Positions 1-10,736 of a stretch of DNA of 64,000 nucleotides are shown piece by piece (position 1 is the stretch's first letter; the number at the start of each line of letters is the position of its first letter). The stretch covers positions 30,957,501 through 31,021,500 of the forward strand of contig CM066735.1 in assembly GCA_033961575.1 (NCBI GenBank). Direction: 5' to 3'. This stretch comes from Aselliscus stoliczkanus (lineage: Eukaryota > Chordata > Mammalia > Chiroptera > Hipposideridae). The position numbers were made by a program, and so were the translations under genes. The notes beneath the pieces are model-generated. The model was not told where the DNA came from. It did no database searches and saw nothing but the letters and a program-made list of their open reading frames with translations.

Positions 1-439
1 AGGCATATCAAACATTTGGTGGGGTCTAAAAAGACAGGAAATACTAATAGGGAGATGTAATTTGCAAGCAGTGAGGAAGTGTTGAAGTACCTTTTAGCAG
101 GGATTTGCTGTACTCAGTTTTACATGCTAATAGATAACCCAGGCAGCAGGGTAGAAAATGGAATGGAGAGACAGAAGGGAATAGGCTGGAGTTAGAAGGA
201 CATAGGATCTTTCAGTAACCCAGATGAGAAATGCTGATGCTTGCTCTAGCCTTTGAAACATGGGAGAGAGAAGAGGTTCTAGATTCCACAGGTGTTAGGA
301 ATTCAAATTCACTGGGATTTAAGGAAGATTACCAATGGTTTCCAGGCTTCTAGCTTAAGCAGTTGCTATGTGATGATTCCATTAACCCTGATAGAAAAGG
401 TAGGAAGAGAAATAGATTGTGTAGAGTGCTCCTGGAAGC
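1..439. other. Intergenic, nothing recognised
   Basis: No frame, RNA gene or repeat could be supported here. Confidence 0.5.
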
Positions 440-1020
440 TGTTAGAATGAGTTTTGTATGAGCAAGAGTGGTTCCATATTAAATGAGCAAAAGTAATTCC
501 ATTTTGGACATGCGCAGAGAACTTAGCAGACAATATCCAGGGAGCTGCCCGGTTTGCCCTGGTAATTGGGTGTAACCAGCTACACTCCAGAGGTCTGCTA
601 CTGAAGATTAGACTGGCTGCCCTGATCAGGAAGGCACTCACAACTGTAAAAGAACTGAGGATTTTGCAGCTCAGAGTGACGATGCTGCCATTCTGCTCTG
701 AGAACCCTCCATTCTGCTCTGTTCCCCTTGGGCTGGAACGACCTCTTTGACCAGCTATCCTTCCTCGCTCCACCAGGACTCTGATGGACTTAGGGACTGG
801 TTCATTTATTGTGTTACTCTGTCTGCTTTACTATTTGGTATATTCATGGTTGATGTTTGAATAAAGAGCTTATTGAAAGGCTTTAAACATCTTGTGTGCT
901 CTGTTCTTCGCTCATGCCGTGGCTATCACAGAGGCCTCAGTCAGTGCCAGGTAGATTCTGGGGGTTTGAGAGTCTCTTGGGAGTTAGTCCCCCTGACTTG
1001 TAGGAAGAGACTGCAGCACA
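440..1020 (+). repeat. Probable solo retroviral LTR
   Basis: The segment starts with TGTTAGAATGAG and has a polyadenylation signal AATAAA at 860-865, followed by a TG-rich, C-rich 3' part (TCTGTTCTTCGCTC) of the kind seen downstream of the poly(A) signal in LTR R/U5 regions. It appears to end near GCAGCACA at 1020. I could not find a matching target duplication, so both ends are approximate and the retroviral class is unknown. Confidence 0.5.
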
Positions 1021-1612
1021 GACTGTGAGCCTAGCAATCACTCATGACATAGATTTAAAGAAGAATACTGTAGCTGAAACCAAGGGACCAGTGGCTCTTT
1101 GGAAAAGAGAGATTGGTTAAAAGTCTTTCAAATATTTCAGAGAGAAAGTAAATGCATCATGGATTAAAGGAGTATTGTTTGGATATCTCAGTCACTGGAT
1201 CACCACTGGTGATCTTCGATGGAGCAGCTTCAGAGCAGATTTGGACTAAAGGGGTCTGGGGACTTGGAGGAAGGTGAAGAAGAATAGACAGTGGGTGTAG
1301 ACCATTAAGGGTACTGTGCCAAACACAGAAAGGATGAAACAGAGCAAGGGTTCATTTTTGTTAGTTTTTTTTTTTTTTAAACAGAAGTGACTTGAATCTA
1401 TTAGTGGAATGAACATTTTAGTTGACAGGGTGAAGTTGGAGATACAACATACTGAAGAATACCAGACTGATCATAGGGAGTTAGATATGCTGGTTGGAGT
1501 GACGTCCGGTGTATTTTTCTCAGACCCTAATTAAAGGTGTTATACAGAGTCATCATAAAGTTGAGAAAGAATTGAAAAAAAAGATACTGTGCAATTAGAA
1601 AAGGCTTGACTT
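1021..1612. other. Intergenic, nothing recognised
   Basis: Only a 13-T tract near 1366 stands out. The stretch 1798-2170 is likewise featureless. Confidence 0.5.
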
Positions 1613-1797
1613 GATGGCCGAGTGGCTCAGTTGGTTAAGAGCTCGCTCAAGAGTGTGAGCTGAGCTCTGAGCAACAGCAGTTTGATGCCCAGCCTGAGCT
1701 GAGCTGCTGCTAAGCTGCCAACAGGTGGCAGGATGTCTCAGTTTTAAAATAAATACATACATACATACATACATACATACATACATACATACATAAA
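1613..1797 (+). repeat. tRNA-derived SINE, type C, with CATA microsatellite tail
   Basis: The head GGCCGAGTGGCTCAGTTGGTTAAGAGC is tRNA-like with A-box and B-box-like segments (GGTTAAGAGC and GTTTGATGCCC). The element shares its full body with 25743-25890 and ends in AAAATAAATAC followed by about 12 CATA units (about 1749-1796), a decayed and expanded tail. Confidence 0.75.
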
Positions 1798-2170
1798 ACA
1801 AAGTGTGGTGGAAGGGCTTGAGGAGAATATACAGTACTGTAGAGTTCTAACCATCACTGTAAAATACACCAAAGGCTTAGGGGGAAATAAAAAAGGTATC
1901 AGTTGTGTTTATAAATAGTTTGATGGGACACAAACTGGGTCATTCCCATCAATGTTTAGAGGCAAAAAAACAAAAAAAAAAAGAAAAGAATTGTTCCAGA
2001 GTATCAAATTGCAGGCAAAATTGTAGAGGAAAGTCAATAGGCTCAAGCAGTGGAACATGTTAATTAGGGGAAGGTTGAAGTGTTGACTCATGGCTGTCAT
2101 CTTGATAAGACAAGCGTTTAGGAGTCCCAGGAGGCTGAAGTGCAGTGAGTAAAAGGGAAGGGCCTGAAAA

Positions 2171-2217
2171 GTACATATGGAGTTTGCGATTTTTCAGTAC
2201 ATATGGAGTTTGCGATT
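2171..2217. repeat. Short tandem duplication, 26-bp period
   Basis: GTACATATGGAGTTTGCGATT occurs at 2171 and again at 2197, separated by TTTCA. It is probably a replication slippage product. Confidence 0.85.
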
Positions 2218-2540
2218 ATCAAGACTTGGACCAAGTCCAGGGTATGCTCATGGGAATAGGTTGCTGAAGTGGATAAGACAAACTAGACTAGTTTTTGTAT
2301 GTTGTATGTTGCTTAAATACAGTGGGGTAGGAAATTGAAAAAGATTGGGTCAAAGTTTAGAGTTCTCACTTATTAAAAATTGATATATACACTAAAAACT
2401 TAACATCTCAAAAGAAAACAAAGCAAAATTATTTGTCCATTAGTGTAAGACTTTCAGTTGTAGAATGTAAAGTACTTGTCTGAGATTATGTAATAGAGAA
2501 GATTGTAGGAACACCTTTGGGTTATACCACCTCTTGAATC

Positions 2541-2710
2541 TTGGCACCATTTACTAGCTGTGTTATCCCTCCAAACCTTATTTGTCTTGTCTATAAAATG
2601 TACACACATGAAATTTTTGTGAACACTAACGTAAGACTAAATGTAAAGATGTTAGTATATTGCTTAGCATATAGAAGCCTCCTCAATTAATGCTACTTAT
2701 TATAACACAA
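2541..2710 (+). repeat. MIR SINE fragment (ancient)
   Basis: The pattern of tagctgtgttatccctccaa, then cttatttgtcttgtctataaaatg, is the degraded MIR core with its 'cctcatctgtaaaatg' segment. Confidence 0.55.
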
Positions 2711-2754
2711 TGCATTATTTCTGCTGCTAGTATCTTATTTTATTAGTTCACAAT

Positions 2755-3240
2755 AGTGTATTAGTTTCCTCTTGCTGCAATTACAACAAACTCAGTGGCT
2801 TGAAACAACACAAATTATACTCTTCCAGCTCTGAAGGTCAGAATTCCAAAATCAGTCTCACTGGGCTAATGTCAAGTTGTCAACAGAGCTGGTTCTTACA
2901 AGAGAACCTGTTTCCTTGCCTTTGCCAGCCTCTGCAAAACACCTGACTTCTTTGTTTGTTTGTTTTTTGAGAGCAGTGTCACTGGCCCTCATAGGTGGGA
3001 CCGGAACTGGGGCCGCTGGCTTCCCAAGCCAGTGCTTAACGACTGCACCACTTGACCGGCCCCTGACTTCTTAAATTGTAGCCCCTTCTTCCATCTTCAA
3101 AGCCAACAGTGTAGTGCTATCACCTTCTGTCACTTACTATTCTTCTGTCATCACCTTGCCTTCTTTGACCTTTGCCCCTGCCTCCCTCTTATAAGTACCT
3201 TTGAGCCCACCTGCGTAATCCATCATAATCTCTTCATTTC
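2755..3240. repeat. Old mammalian interspersed repeat, interrupted by a SINE
   Basis: The opening (tcctcttgctgcaattacaa, then ctcagtggcttgaaacaaca) is a familiar old mammalian repeat pattern also seen from 5770. A type A SINE splits it. The family name is uncertain. Confidence 0.4.
2953..3061 (-). repeat. tRNA-derived SINE, type A
   Basis: On the minus strand it reads GGCCGGTCAAGTGGTGCAGT through to AGTGACACTGCTCTC and an A/CAAA-rich tail. It is flanked by the 11-bp target duplication CCTGACTTCTT at 2942-2952 and 3062-3072, which shows a single retroposition event. Confidence 0.9.
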
Positions 3241-3491
3241 AAATGCCTTAATTGGGTCTATTCTGCGAAGTACTTTTTGCTATGAAAGTTAACATGTTCA
3301 CAGTTTCCAGGAATTGAGATAGGAAAATTATAGGTAGTCAGGGAAATGGCCATGGTAGAGGGAATCAGGGTGAAAACCATAACAAAAGCCAGGAGAAATA
3401 ATTGTAATGGCTGACTGACAGGTTTAAGAACATCACCAGAAGGACAAACTTGGTAGGGGGAGGAGGAAATAATTTTTTTCAAAGCCTATAA

Positions 3492-3894
3492 TGAAAAAAA
3501 GGAACAAGTTTCACTTCCAAAGCAGGGGATTAAGACAGGTTAGTTAGCATAACATAAGGCAGTCAGGAACTCCCTAATAGAATGAGCAACAGACAATGAA
3601 TGATATCTTCAAAGCCCCAGCCTTGAGATAACATAATCCAATCAAAAGAGACATCAATTCTGAGTCCAGGAGACAGTTTCAAGAAAATGCCTCCTTCAGG
3701 CTATGTTCCTCCCCAGGTATACAAAAAATATAGATAAAAGGAGTAGTTCCTCACCTTAAGGGGGCATCCAGTCAAGACCCCCTCTCTTTTTGAGAGCTGT
3801 TACTTTCTACCCTAATAAACTGTCCTCTGCTGTAAACTTGACCTCTGTGATCCGTGTCTCCGTTCTTCAGCTTCAGGAGACTACAATCCCGGCA
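3492..3894 (+). repeat. Probable gammaretrovirus-like (ERV1) solo LTR
   Basis: It starts TGAAAAAAAGGAACAAG and ends near ACTACAATCCCGGCA. It has a TATA-like stretch (about 3730), CCTAATAAACTG with AATAAA at 3814-3819, and a typical C/T-rich U5. Near its 5' end, 3509-3518 reads TTTCACTTCC, whose complement GGAAGTGAAA is an exact ETS-IRF composite motif. No target duplication was found, so the ends are approximate. Confidence 0.65.
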
Positions 3895-4021
3895 CAAGAA
3901 ATATCCTACATCAGAATTAGGACATTGACTTCTTGGCTGGGTTGGGGGATGCCGGGGGCATTATTCAGCTGACCACAGGCAAATACGTTACAGATGTTCA
4001 TGAGGGACGGATATGAACATA

Positions 4022-4101
4022 TTGGGTCGTCAGAAAAGTCAGGACGCATTTTTGCAGCGAAAAACATAGAATAATACGTCATGACTTTTCCGACGACCCA
4101 A
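4022..4101. mobile_element. 80-bp mariner-type MITE
   Basis: The termini are inverted repeats: TTGGGTCGTCAGAAAAGTCA at the left and, on the complement, TTGGGTCGTCGGAAAAGTCA at the right. The element is exactly 80 bp and is flanked by TA on both sides (4020-4021 and 4102-4103), the Tc1/mariner target. It has no coding capacity and needs a transposase in trans. Its termini resemble those of the mariner at 22569-23870. Confidence 0.88.
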
Positions 4102-4103
4102 TA

Positions 4104-4949
4104 GTATAACTTTAGACCAGACAAGTTGTCAGACGGCAAGTTCCTTTATTTTCTTCTCAATGTCATCATCAACAAACACATCACAAATTTGCACACAAAT
4201 AAGTGAAAGCCTGATGGATGTGAAAAATGTCCACCCTCTCCAATCCCATCTTTTTCTTTACAAACTTGTCTCTCCAACTGATGACAAGAACAAATGTCAT
4301 TCATTGCTCTCTGTTCCCTCTTTTCCCTGTGGAACGGTGCCTGTACCTCTGCTCTTACCTTTCCCGCAGACAAAGCAGCCTGTGCTTTCCTATTGTTGCT
4401 AAGACTACTCAACACTCACTGTTGTCCCGCCTACCATCTGCTAGAATTTTGGTATATTTGTATATTTATAGCATTCATGAAATTAAGCACACTGGGACAT
4501 GCAAGAGGGGCTAGTGTTGAAACCCAAACTGCAACCACTGACAGAAATTTAGTGAAAATAACATCAATTAAAACAGAAATAAAAGTGAACATGTTACATT
4601 TTCAATGATGTTTCTTGGCCTATGAAAACAACAAAAATAGTTTACACAGAACAGTTAACGACTTCTCATAATAGAAACTCCAAGTTCATGTATTCTTACA
4701 TATTCTTCCTGTTTTTCTTTTTGCATGAAAATGGAGCAAGACCCCGCATTCAGGTGGAATTTCCAAGTCCACAGTGTCATATATTTTATCTGTTTCTAAA
4801 TTCTGCCCCTATTTGATTTTATCTTGTTTAGATACCCTAGATTTCTCTAAATCATTTACCTCTATTTTATGTCCAAATTCCAAAGACCGTATTATTTTGT
4901 CTCAGCTATCTCTTTCTTAAGCCTCGGGTTGAAGGGAAAGGGCTAAAAC
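4104..4949. other. Upstream flank of DDX60, nothing recognised
   Basis: Short open frames on both strands lack codon bias and family resemblance. No further exact ISRE is seen in this stretch. Confidence 0.45.
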
Positions 4950-4995
4950 CCACTTTTTCTAAACCTGCCCCACCCAATTCGCCAAGGCCAAAAAC

Positions 4996-5005
4996 GAAAG
5001 TGAAA
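4996..5005 (+). promoter_or_regulatory. IRF/ISRE motif 1
   Basis: GAAAGTGAAA matches the IRF core GAAANNGAAA exactly and sits in a longer purine run (AACGAAAGTGAAAAT). Binding of IRF proteins or ISGF3 is inferred. Confidence 0.75.
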
Positions 5006-5025
5006 ATGCCACTGTGATGAGAAAC

Positions 5026-5037
5026 GAAACCGAAACT
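5026..5037 (+). promoter_or_regulatory. ISRE motif 2, perfect consensus
   Basis: GAAACCGAAACT matches the ISRE consensus GAAANNGAAACT at every fixed base. A third GAAAC unit directly precedes it, so GAAAC-type units repeat three times from 5021. This is the most likely STAT1/STAT2/IRF9 (ISGF3) site for DDX60. Confidence 0.85.
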
Positions 5038-5109
5038 CGCTTCCTTGGGGCTCGGTTTCCATCCTCTCTCCTTCACGCCCTCCCCGCGGGGCGCGCCAGT
5101 CAGCGACTC

Positions 5110-5211
5110 TTTGGACGTAGGAGGTCCGGTTCCCAAGTCTCGAGTCGCGGCTGAGGAGTGTATGATGCTCCAGAGCCGGACCCAGGCTGGAGACGGTGTG
5201 TGTGTGTCAAG
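5110..5211 (+). other. DDX60: DDX60 exon 1 (5' untranslated), start approximate
   Basis: The 3' boundary is supported by a strong donor, CAAG|GTGAGG, with GT at 5212-5213. The 5' boundary is an estimate from the ISRE position. Two adjacent ATGs at 5162 and 5165 open a short reading frame that runs into exon 2 and ends at 17871; it is not in the DDX60 frame. Confidence 0.6.
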
Positions 5212-5769
5212 GTGAGGGATATCCCTAGGGGTAAACCTAGAGCGGTGATGTTCCGCGGGAGTTTTAGGTCTCCGATCAGAGTGGGAGGTGGTCTAGGAGC
5301 CCCTCTGGTGCGCCCCGAGCCCGGGGTGGAGGGAACTGTCGGCGCCACTGGGCTCGGAGGCAGTGTCAGGCTGGTTTCTTACTGCCCCGGGGTGCAAGGC
5401 TTGGGGAGGGGAAAAGAAAAGGAATAACGTAATGAGCGCTAAGATCTGCACTCTGGAGGAGAGAGAAGAGGGTTCAGGCATTCATAGTCTTCTTTAAAGG
5501 TGTGCCTGCGCCGGGGATCTGAGTTATTGAGGACAACCAAGGGACATCACATCTCAGCATAGCCAGTAAAACTTAAAGATGGACAGTAGTAAGCTTCTTC
5601 TCCTCTGTGCAAAATCCTGAGCCCAGCTCCAAACTTGCAGAATCAGAATCTGCATGTTAATAAGATCTCTCAGGTGATTCCTACGCACCCTTAAATTTCA
5701 GTGGCTTAACACAATAAAAATATTATTTCTTACGCAGCAGTTAAAAGAATGTATTCATGGTCAAGGGAC

Positions 5770-6330
5770 ATATATGAGTTTTCTATTGCTGCAAAGCAAA
5801 TGATCACAAATGCAATGGCTTAAGTCAGTAAACATTTATTATTTTATAGTTTCTGTGGATCAGAATTCCTGGCTTAGGTTGACTGAGTCCTTTACTCAGC
5901 ATCTCACCAGGTTGAAATGCAGGTGTCTGCTGGAACTGCCAATTCATGAAGGCGCTGGGTGCTTATTGAGGTGGTTGGAAGAATCCAAGTTCTTGCAGCT
6001 GTGGGACAGGTTCCTTCCCTGTTTCCTCTTTGGCTGTTGGCTGTGGCTTCATTCAGCCTTTAGATTCCACCCTTAAGTCCTAGCCACATGGCCCTCTCAC
6101 AAGGATAGTGGCTTATGTCTTCCAAACCACAGGATAATGTCTTCCCTGTGTGCTATGATAGAGTCTTACATAATGAAACCCTGATCATGGGAGAGACTAT
6201 CCTGTTACATTCACAGGTCTTGCCCACACTCAGGTGGAAGAGACTATAGGTGGGCACATTGACCAGGATGGCTGGAGACGTGGAGGCCACGATTTAGAAT
6301 TCGGTGCATTGCTCATCAGCTTTTCTCCAG
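5770..6330. repeat. Old mammalian interspersed repeat
   Basis: It opens gttttctattgctgcaaagc and continues aatggcttaagtcagtaaac, the same pattern family as 2755. It ends with a 'cccacactcaggtggaagagactat' segment. The family name is uncertain. Confidence 0.4.
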
Positions 6331-8182
6331 TGTTTCAGGAACTTGACTCCTCTCTGGTGGCTCCACCATTCCCTGGGCCTTGTTCTCTGAAGAGGGTTTT
6401 CTCCCCTCCAATACATACATAATCTCTGATTTCTCTCTCTTATTCTCCTTTCCTTCTCTCTCTTTCTCTCTCCCTCTCTTTGTAAAGGTTATTTAAATCA
6501 GAATCCAAATAAGGTCCTGACCCTACTGTGACTGGATGATAAGTCTCAAAGTTTTTAATAATCTCTTTCAACCTTTTCTAATATATTTGTTAATAAGTGG
6601 GGTTTTTGGTTTTGGTTTGCTTTTTGTGGGTTTTTTTTGGGGGGGCTTGTAGAGATTCTCAAAAGTCTTTGTGATGTCATTTAACATGTTCTGTCTTCTA
6701 AATATCTTGTTGCTACTAGAGTTTTGATCAAATTCAGGTTAAAAAGTATATTTTTGTTTGGCTGGAATATTTCAATAATGGTGTAGTTATTGTACATGGA
6801 AGAAGATGTTTGTCTCTATATTTGTTGTGCTATTACCTGAAAATACCAAGATTCATTAATTCATTAGGAGTTGTAAAAAGGTGATATTTTATCATTCCGT
6901 CTCTACTTATTAGCTGGGTTACTTACAGCTAATGGAAATGAAATGTTCCCATTTCAATTATTTGCTTTAACTAAATGGTACAGTACTTATAAGAAAGGCA
7001 GGTTAACTTCTTGATTCCAGAAATCCTTAATTTTTGATATGTTAGCTTTAGATGCTATCTCTGGAATTCCTGTTATGAAAAATAAGGAACTTCGTATACC
7101 CTATCCTTTTCCTATTATTCATTCCTTTCTGAACTTCCCAATTTGGTTAATTACATTATTTTTACATTGTCAGGGTTAGTCATAATTTATGATATTTCAT
7201 GACTTTAATTCTTATGATTTACTTCTATATTAAGTCAAAAATGGAAAAAAAACAGTAAACAATACTTACAAAATTATGATTATATACACATTATTCATTT
7301 TAGAAGCAATCTATATGTTTGGCTGGGAAATGTAGAACTATATTGTTAAGACTATTATTTGAAATTGATACTGTTAACCTAAAAATAAAGGCTTTTCAAA
7401 GTAAGAGGTGATAAGCATTTATTTGAGATCAATAGAAATAGTTATTTAGGAAACATTGATTGAGCCAGAAGCCCAAATAATGTTCTGTTTAGGAAACAAA
7501 GGCAAAGGTATTTATGAGTAAGGGAATATTTACATCAATAGAAGGAAGACGTTTCTATTGGTGCAAATAACAAAAATTAAAAAAAAAAATTTAGTCTTGG
7601 TAGCCATCAGTTTCATAGTCCTAATATCTGCTTTATTGTTATATTTGCAAAAAAGTTCTTTGGAACACAGTGTTGCCTTAGGCCCAGTCCAAAGGTTATT
7701 TTGCCCTGTTTTAACATTACAAAGGTTTGAGGCATAAGATATGTAAAGCGGTTCCTGTGGCATGGCAGCTCTGACTCTGGCTGTATTTTAAGTGTCTCCA
7801 TCTATTAGCTTTTTACATTGTTTCCCCTTTCGATCAACTGATCAGTCATCAGAAAGCAGCACTAATCAGTTATTATAAGCAAAATTGGTTCTCTATTTTC
7901 AGGCGGCTCATTTTGGGTATGTCATGCCATTTTTGTTCCCTCATTACCAGGAGGGCTCATTCCTGGTATGTCATATGCCACATAGAAGGGAAAGTGGTCT
8001 CCTTTTCTTAGGATTCTTAGGCCACCTTTGAACAACAAGAGTTGCCATCATGTTTCTTTAAGGGCAAACATTTTCTGTAGTTTCTTGAGGTTTCTTATAT
8101 GAATTTTCATAGGTCTTAGTGATCATTTTAAAATGCTGCGCAACCATTATCAGAGTGGAGTCTTTATAACATCAAGCTATGC
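6331..8182. other. Intron 1 segment, AT-rich, mostly unassigned
   Basis: A CT-rich run lies at about 6425-6480 (tctctctcttattctccttt). The stretch 7870-7985 contains a partial repeat of GGCTCATT followed by GGTATGTCAT and may be a retroviral 3' or LTR remnant, unproven. Confidence 0.4.
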
Positions 8183-8195
8183 AAAACAAAGTTTT

Positions 8196-8304
8196 TTTTT
8201 GTTTTTTTTTTTTGAGGGCAGTGTCACTGGCCCTCATGTGGGACTGAACCGGGGCCGCTGGCTTCCCAGGCCAGCGCTTAACTGCTGCGCCACTCGGCCG
8301 GCCC
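8196..8304 (-). repeat. tRNA-derived SINE, type A
   Basis: The minus strand reads GGGCCGGCCGAGTGGCGCAG to ACACTGCCCTC plus A tail. It is flanked by the 13-bp duplication AAAACAAAGTTTT at 8183-8195 and 8305-8317. Confidence 0.93.
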
Positions 8305-8448
8305 AAAACAAAGTTTTATAACAGCAAACATTTCTATAATAACAAATACTAAGTCCAATTTGTGGAATAGCTCTGAACCACAACATAATACTTGAGGACA
8401 ATTACCTGAAGATATTATAGAACCATGACATATTAGTGGACACTGTAT

Positions 8449-8727
8449 TTAATCATTTGGCTTGTGCCTGGATTTTAATCTAGTCCCATCTTTATTTCGC
8501 CAGAGGTGTTTTATCCAAGTACAACCAGAGGTATTATTAATAGAGCAAACCCTATCTTGCTTAAATAAGATATGGTCAAGAGCAATTATTTTGTCTAACA
8601 TAACTTGTGAAGGACATTTAAAGATTTCTTTCTGGTCGACTATTTCTGGTTGTCCTGGTAATATCTGCCCAAGGAAAAGTAATTTTCTAAATCTGGCACC
8701 TTCATTGGGGTTGACATCACCAGGCAT
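8449..8727 (-). pseudogene. Endogenous retrovirus env transmembrane fragment
   Basis: The minus-strand frame contains an ALDHIL segment, then VCSINNTSGCTWI about 8 residues later. The spacing and residues (a leucine-rich helix, a cysteine, an N-glycosylation site and TWI) match the region after the fusion peptide of retroviral transmembrane subunits. One of the family's paired cysteines reads glycine (SGC), and there is no complete reading frame. It lies on the 3' side of the integrase fragment, as env should. It is a decayed relic, and the call is moderate because only one segment is recognisable. Confidence 0.5.
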
Positions 8728-8796
8728 TAAACATTCTTTATGTGTGTTAACTAGTGCACATTTTGACCTGCGAACTAAAGATGATACCCAATATAT

Positions 8797-8903
8797 ATTC
8801 CTTTTTTTTTTTTTTTCAGGGCAGTGTCACTGGCCCTTATATGTGGGACCCGCCGCTGGTTTCCCAAGCCAGCATTTAACCACCACGCTACTCTGCCGGC
8901 CCC
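8797..8903 (-). repeat. tRNA-derived SINE, type A, lightly deleted
   Basis: It has the same head and CAGTGACACTGCCCT end as other type A copies, with a small loss around the GGGACCCG segment. The target duplication GATGATACCCAATATAT lies at 8780-8796 and 8904-8920. It lies just outside the env-like fragment in the decayed retrovirus. Confidence 0.93.
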
Positions 8904-9438
8904 GATGATACCCAATATATTGAATTATTTTTAGTCAGAAATTAAGAGGAAAAAAGGAAATAATAATTATTATAGTGCATGCTTGGCCTCATATTTTTAT
9001 ATTTTGAGATAGAAAGAAAGTAAGGAAAAAAGGGAAATATGAAGGTACAAATTATACAGGCCTACTCTGGAATCTTGGATTAATTATCCACAACAGACAT
9101 CCTCTGCTTTAATTCCAAGTATATAATTTTAAAATTTCAAATCCTCTGTTGATTGAGCAATCCAATTAGGTATAAGAGATTTCTTGAAATTGGGAAACAT
9201 GAATCCAAGAATCAATATCTCTAAATTTAGTCACATATGGATTAGTTAAATTTTAGAGGGATCAGGTAGGAAGGAAAAGATAAATATTTTAATTCTATTT
9301 ACAAAAATATCAAGATCAATAAGAATTAATAACATGGGACTAAATGAATAAATAAGGATTATAATTTTTATGATTTTTAAATATAAAATATTACTGGTTC
9401 TTCATCTTTGTTTTTTAGATATAAGAAAAAAATTTCCC

Positions 9439-10213
9439 CTAAGCTGACCTATAGCAATTTGGTAAATTATAACTTTGTATTCGGAGCAAATCTTGGGACT
9501 TGCTTGACTCCCGCACTACCTTGAGGGCATGTAGCAACCCCTCTACCACTCTATCTAGCAGTGACTGGCCTGTCTTTCGCGGCTGCCATTTAGCAGACTC
9601 AACTCTAGTGGTACTTGGGATACCTATTATTTCCATAGGCTTGTCCCTCCTAGGGTCTGGAGCTTTTCCTTCAGAACCCCTTTGAAAGGTTCTATCATAC
9701 CCTCAGCCTGTGGGCAATAGGGGACGTGTTAGCTGCCACTCCATGTCCTGCTCCTTTGCCCACTGCTGAGCTTGCTGCTCCTTAAAATGGGTCCCTTGGT
9801 CGCTTGAGATGGTGAGTGGCCCCCCTATACGCAGTGCTCAGATGCTCCAGGGCATGTATGGTGTCCTGTTGCAAGGTGGCGGGAGTAGGCTACACAAATC
9901 CCAAGCCAGTGGCGGTGTCAACCACCGTAATCAGGTAATGCTTACCTGCAGCTTGGGGAAGCAGCCCCACATAGTCCATCTGCCACACCTGTAGTGGGCA
10001 TAGCCCATGCTCAACCTTTCCAGGCTGAGTAGGCAATCGCTGCTGATGGGGGTAGTGGCTGGTGCACTGGGGACATGATCGAACAGCCTCTGTGGCATAT
10101 GCCACTGTCAGAGGCATGCCCCAGCACTGGGCCACTTGGCACATGGTTTGCGGGCCTACATGCCCTAGTTTCCGGTGTAACCAAGGGCCCCTAGAGGCAT
10201 CCTTCATCGCCAA
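9439..10213 (-). pseudogene. Endogenous retrovirus integrase remnant
   Basis: The N-terminal zinc module is visible: HRKLGH (His-x4-His) and later CPQC (Cys-x2-Cys). The first catalytic Asp is in QVWQMDYVG. The second lies in TISSDQGTHFK, encoded near 9785-9825. The third, Glu, appears in AEGMIE near 9700 but in a shifted frame, next to an in-frame stop. DNA strand-transfer function is therefore lost. It directly follows the RNase H remnant. Confidence 0.88.
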
Positions 10214-10736
10214 AGGAGAGAGAGGACGGGCGGGGAGGACCTGTGCAGCACATCTGCTGCATTGTTTCCAGAGAAAAGGGATGGCTTATGGCCTGGGACG
10301 TGGTAAATCATAGCCACTTGGCTTTTACCCCGTGTCCAAAGATCCTCCCAGAGGGCGCGTCCCCACAAGGGGTGCCATCCTGTCATCCACCTCTGGGTTG
10401 CCTAACGGTGCAGCCACAGGGTGAGAACCTGGGACACTGCCCAGCTGTCAGTGCAGACATGCACGACTCCTGCCTCGTACATGAGCGCCTGCCAGACAGC
10501 CCTGAGCTCGGCCCATTGGCTGCTCTGGCCTGGGCCGGTGTCATACCAGAATCCCTTTGATTCTGGCTGTAACCCCACTGCAGTCCAAGTGGGGAATGGC
10601 CCCAAAAGGAGCCATCCGTGTACCATGCCCCGCCAGGGACATGTGGCTTTCCTTCCCTGTACAGGCTGGCCACCTCTACAGGGTGTTCTGGAAGTACCTC
10701 TTCCTTGTCTGCCCAGAAGGCCACCGAGCCCAGCAA
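10214..10736 (-). pseudogene. Endogenous retrovirus RNase H remnant
   Basis: Catalytic residues can be traced across frames: Asp in AWYTDGSFWG, Glu in SQWAELRAVWQAL (about 10500, another frame), Asp in VCTDSWAVSQVL, and the C-terminal YHVPGHKP region with NNAADVL. At least one frameshift separates the first Asp from the Glu. Confidence 0.82.

Larger units (their letters stand above)
4950..5110 (+). promoter_or_regulatory. DDX60 core promoter region, TATA-less and interferon-responsive
   Basis: This segment lies just upstream of the inferred noncoding exon 1 and leads into a CpG-rich stretch (about 5040-5530, including CCCCGCGGGGCGCGCC). No TATA box is visible. Two IRF/ISRE motifs sit 20 bp apart, listed separately. 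The arrangement fits the promoters of strongly interferon-induced genes, where ISREs lie within about 100 bp of the start site. The transcription start itself cannot be fixed from sequence. Confidence 0.75.

Noticed and set aside
366..773. 135-codon minus-strand open frame
   Set aside because: It is antisense in a probable LTR, with no domain or codon bias.
1613..1700. Possible tRNA gene
   Set aside because: The A- and B-box-like motifs belong to a SINE head. No cloverleaf with a complete acceptor stem and anticodon loop can be drawn, and the head recurs with SINE bodies.
5158..5427. 89-codon frame across exon 1 and intron 1
   Set aside because: It reads through the strong donor at 5212 and is GC-driven. 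Only the exon 1 portion is considered, as an upstream ORF.
8462..8908. 148-codon plus-strand open frame
   Set aside because: It is the opposite-strand shadow of the env-like fragment and runs into a type A SINE.
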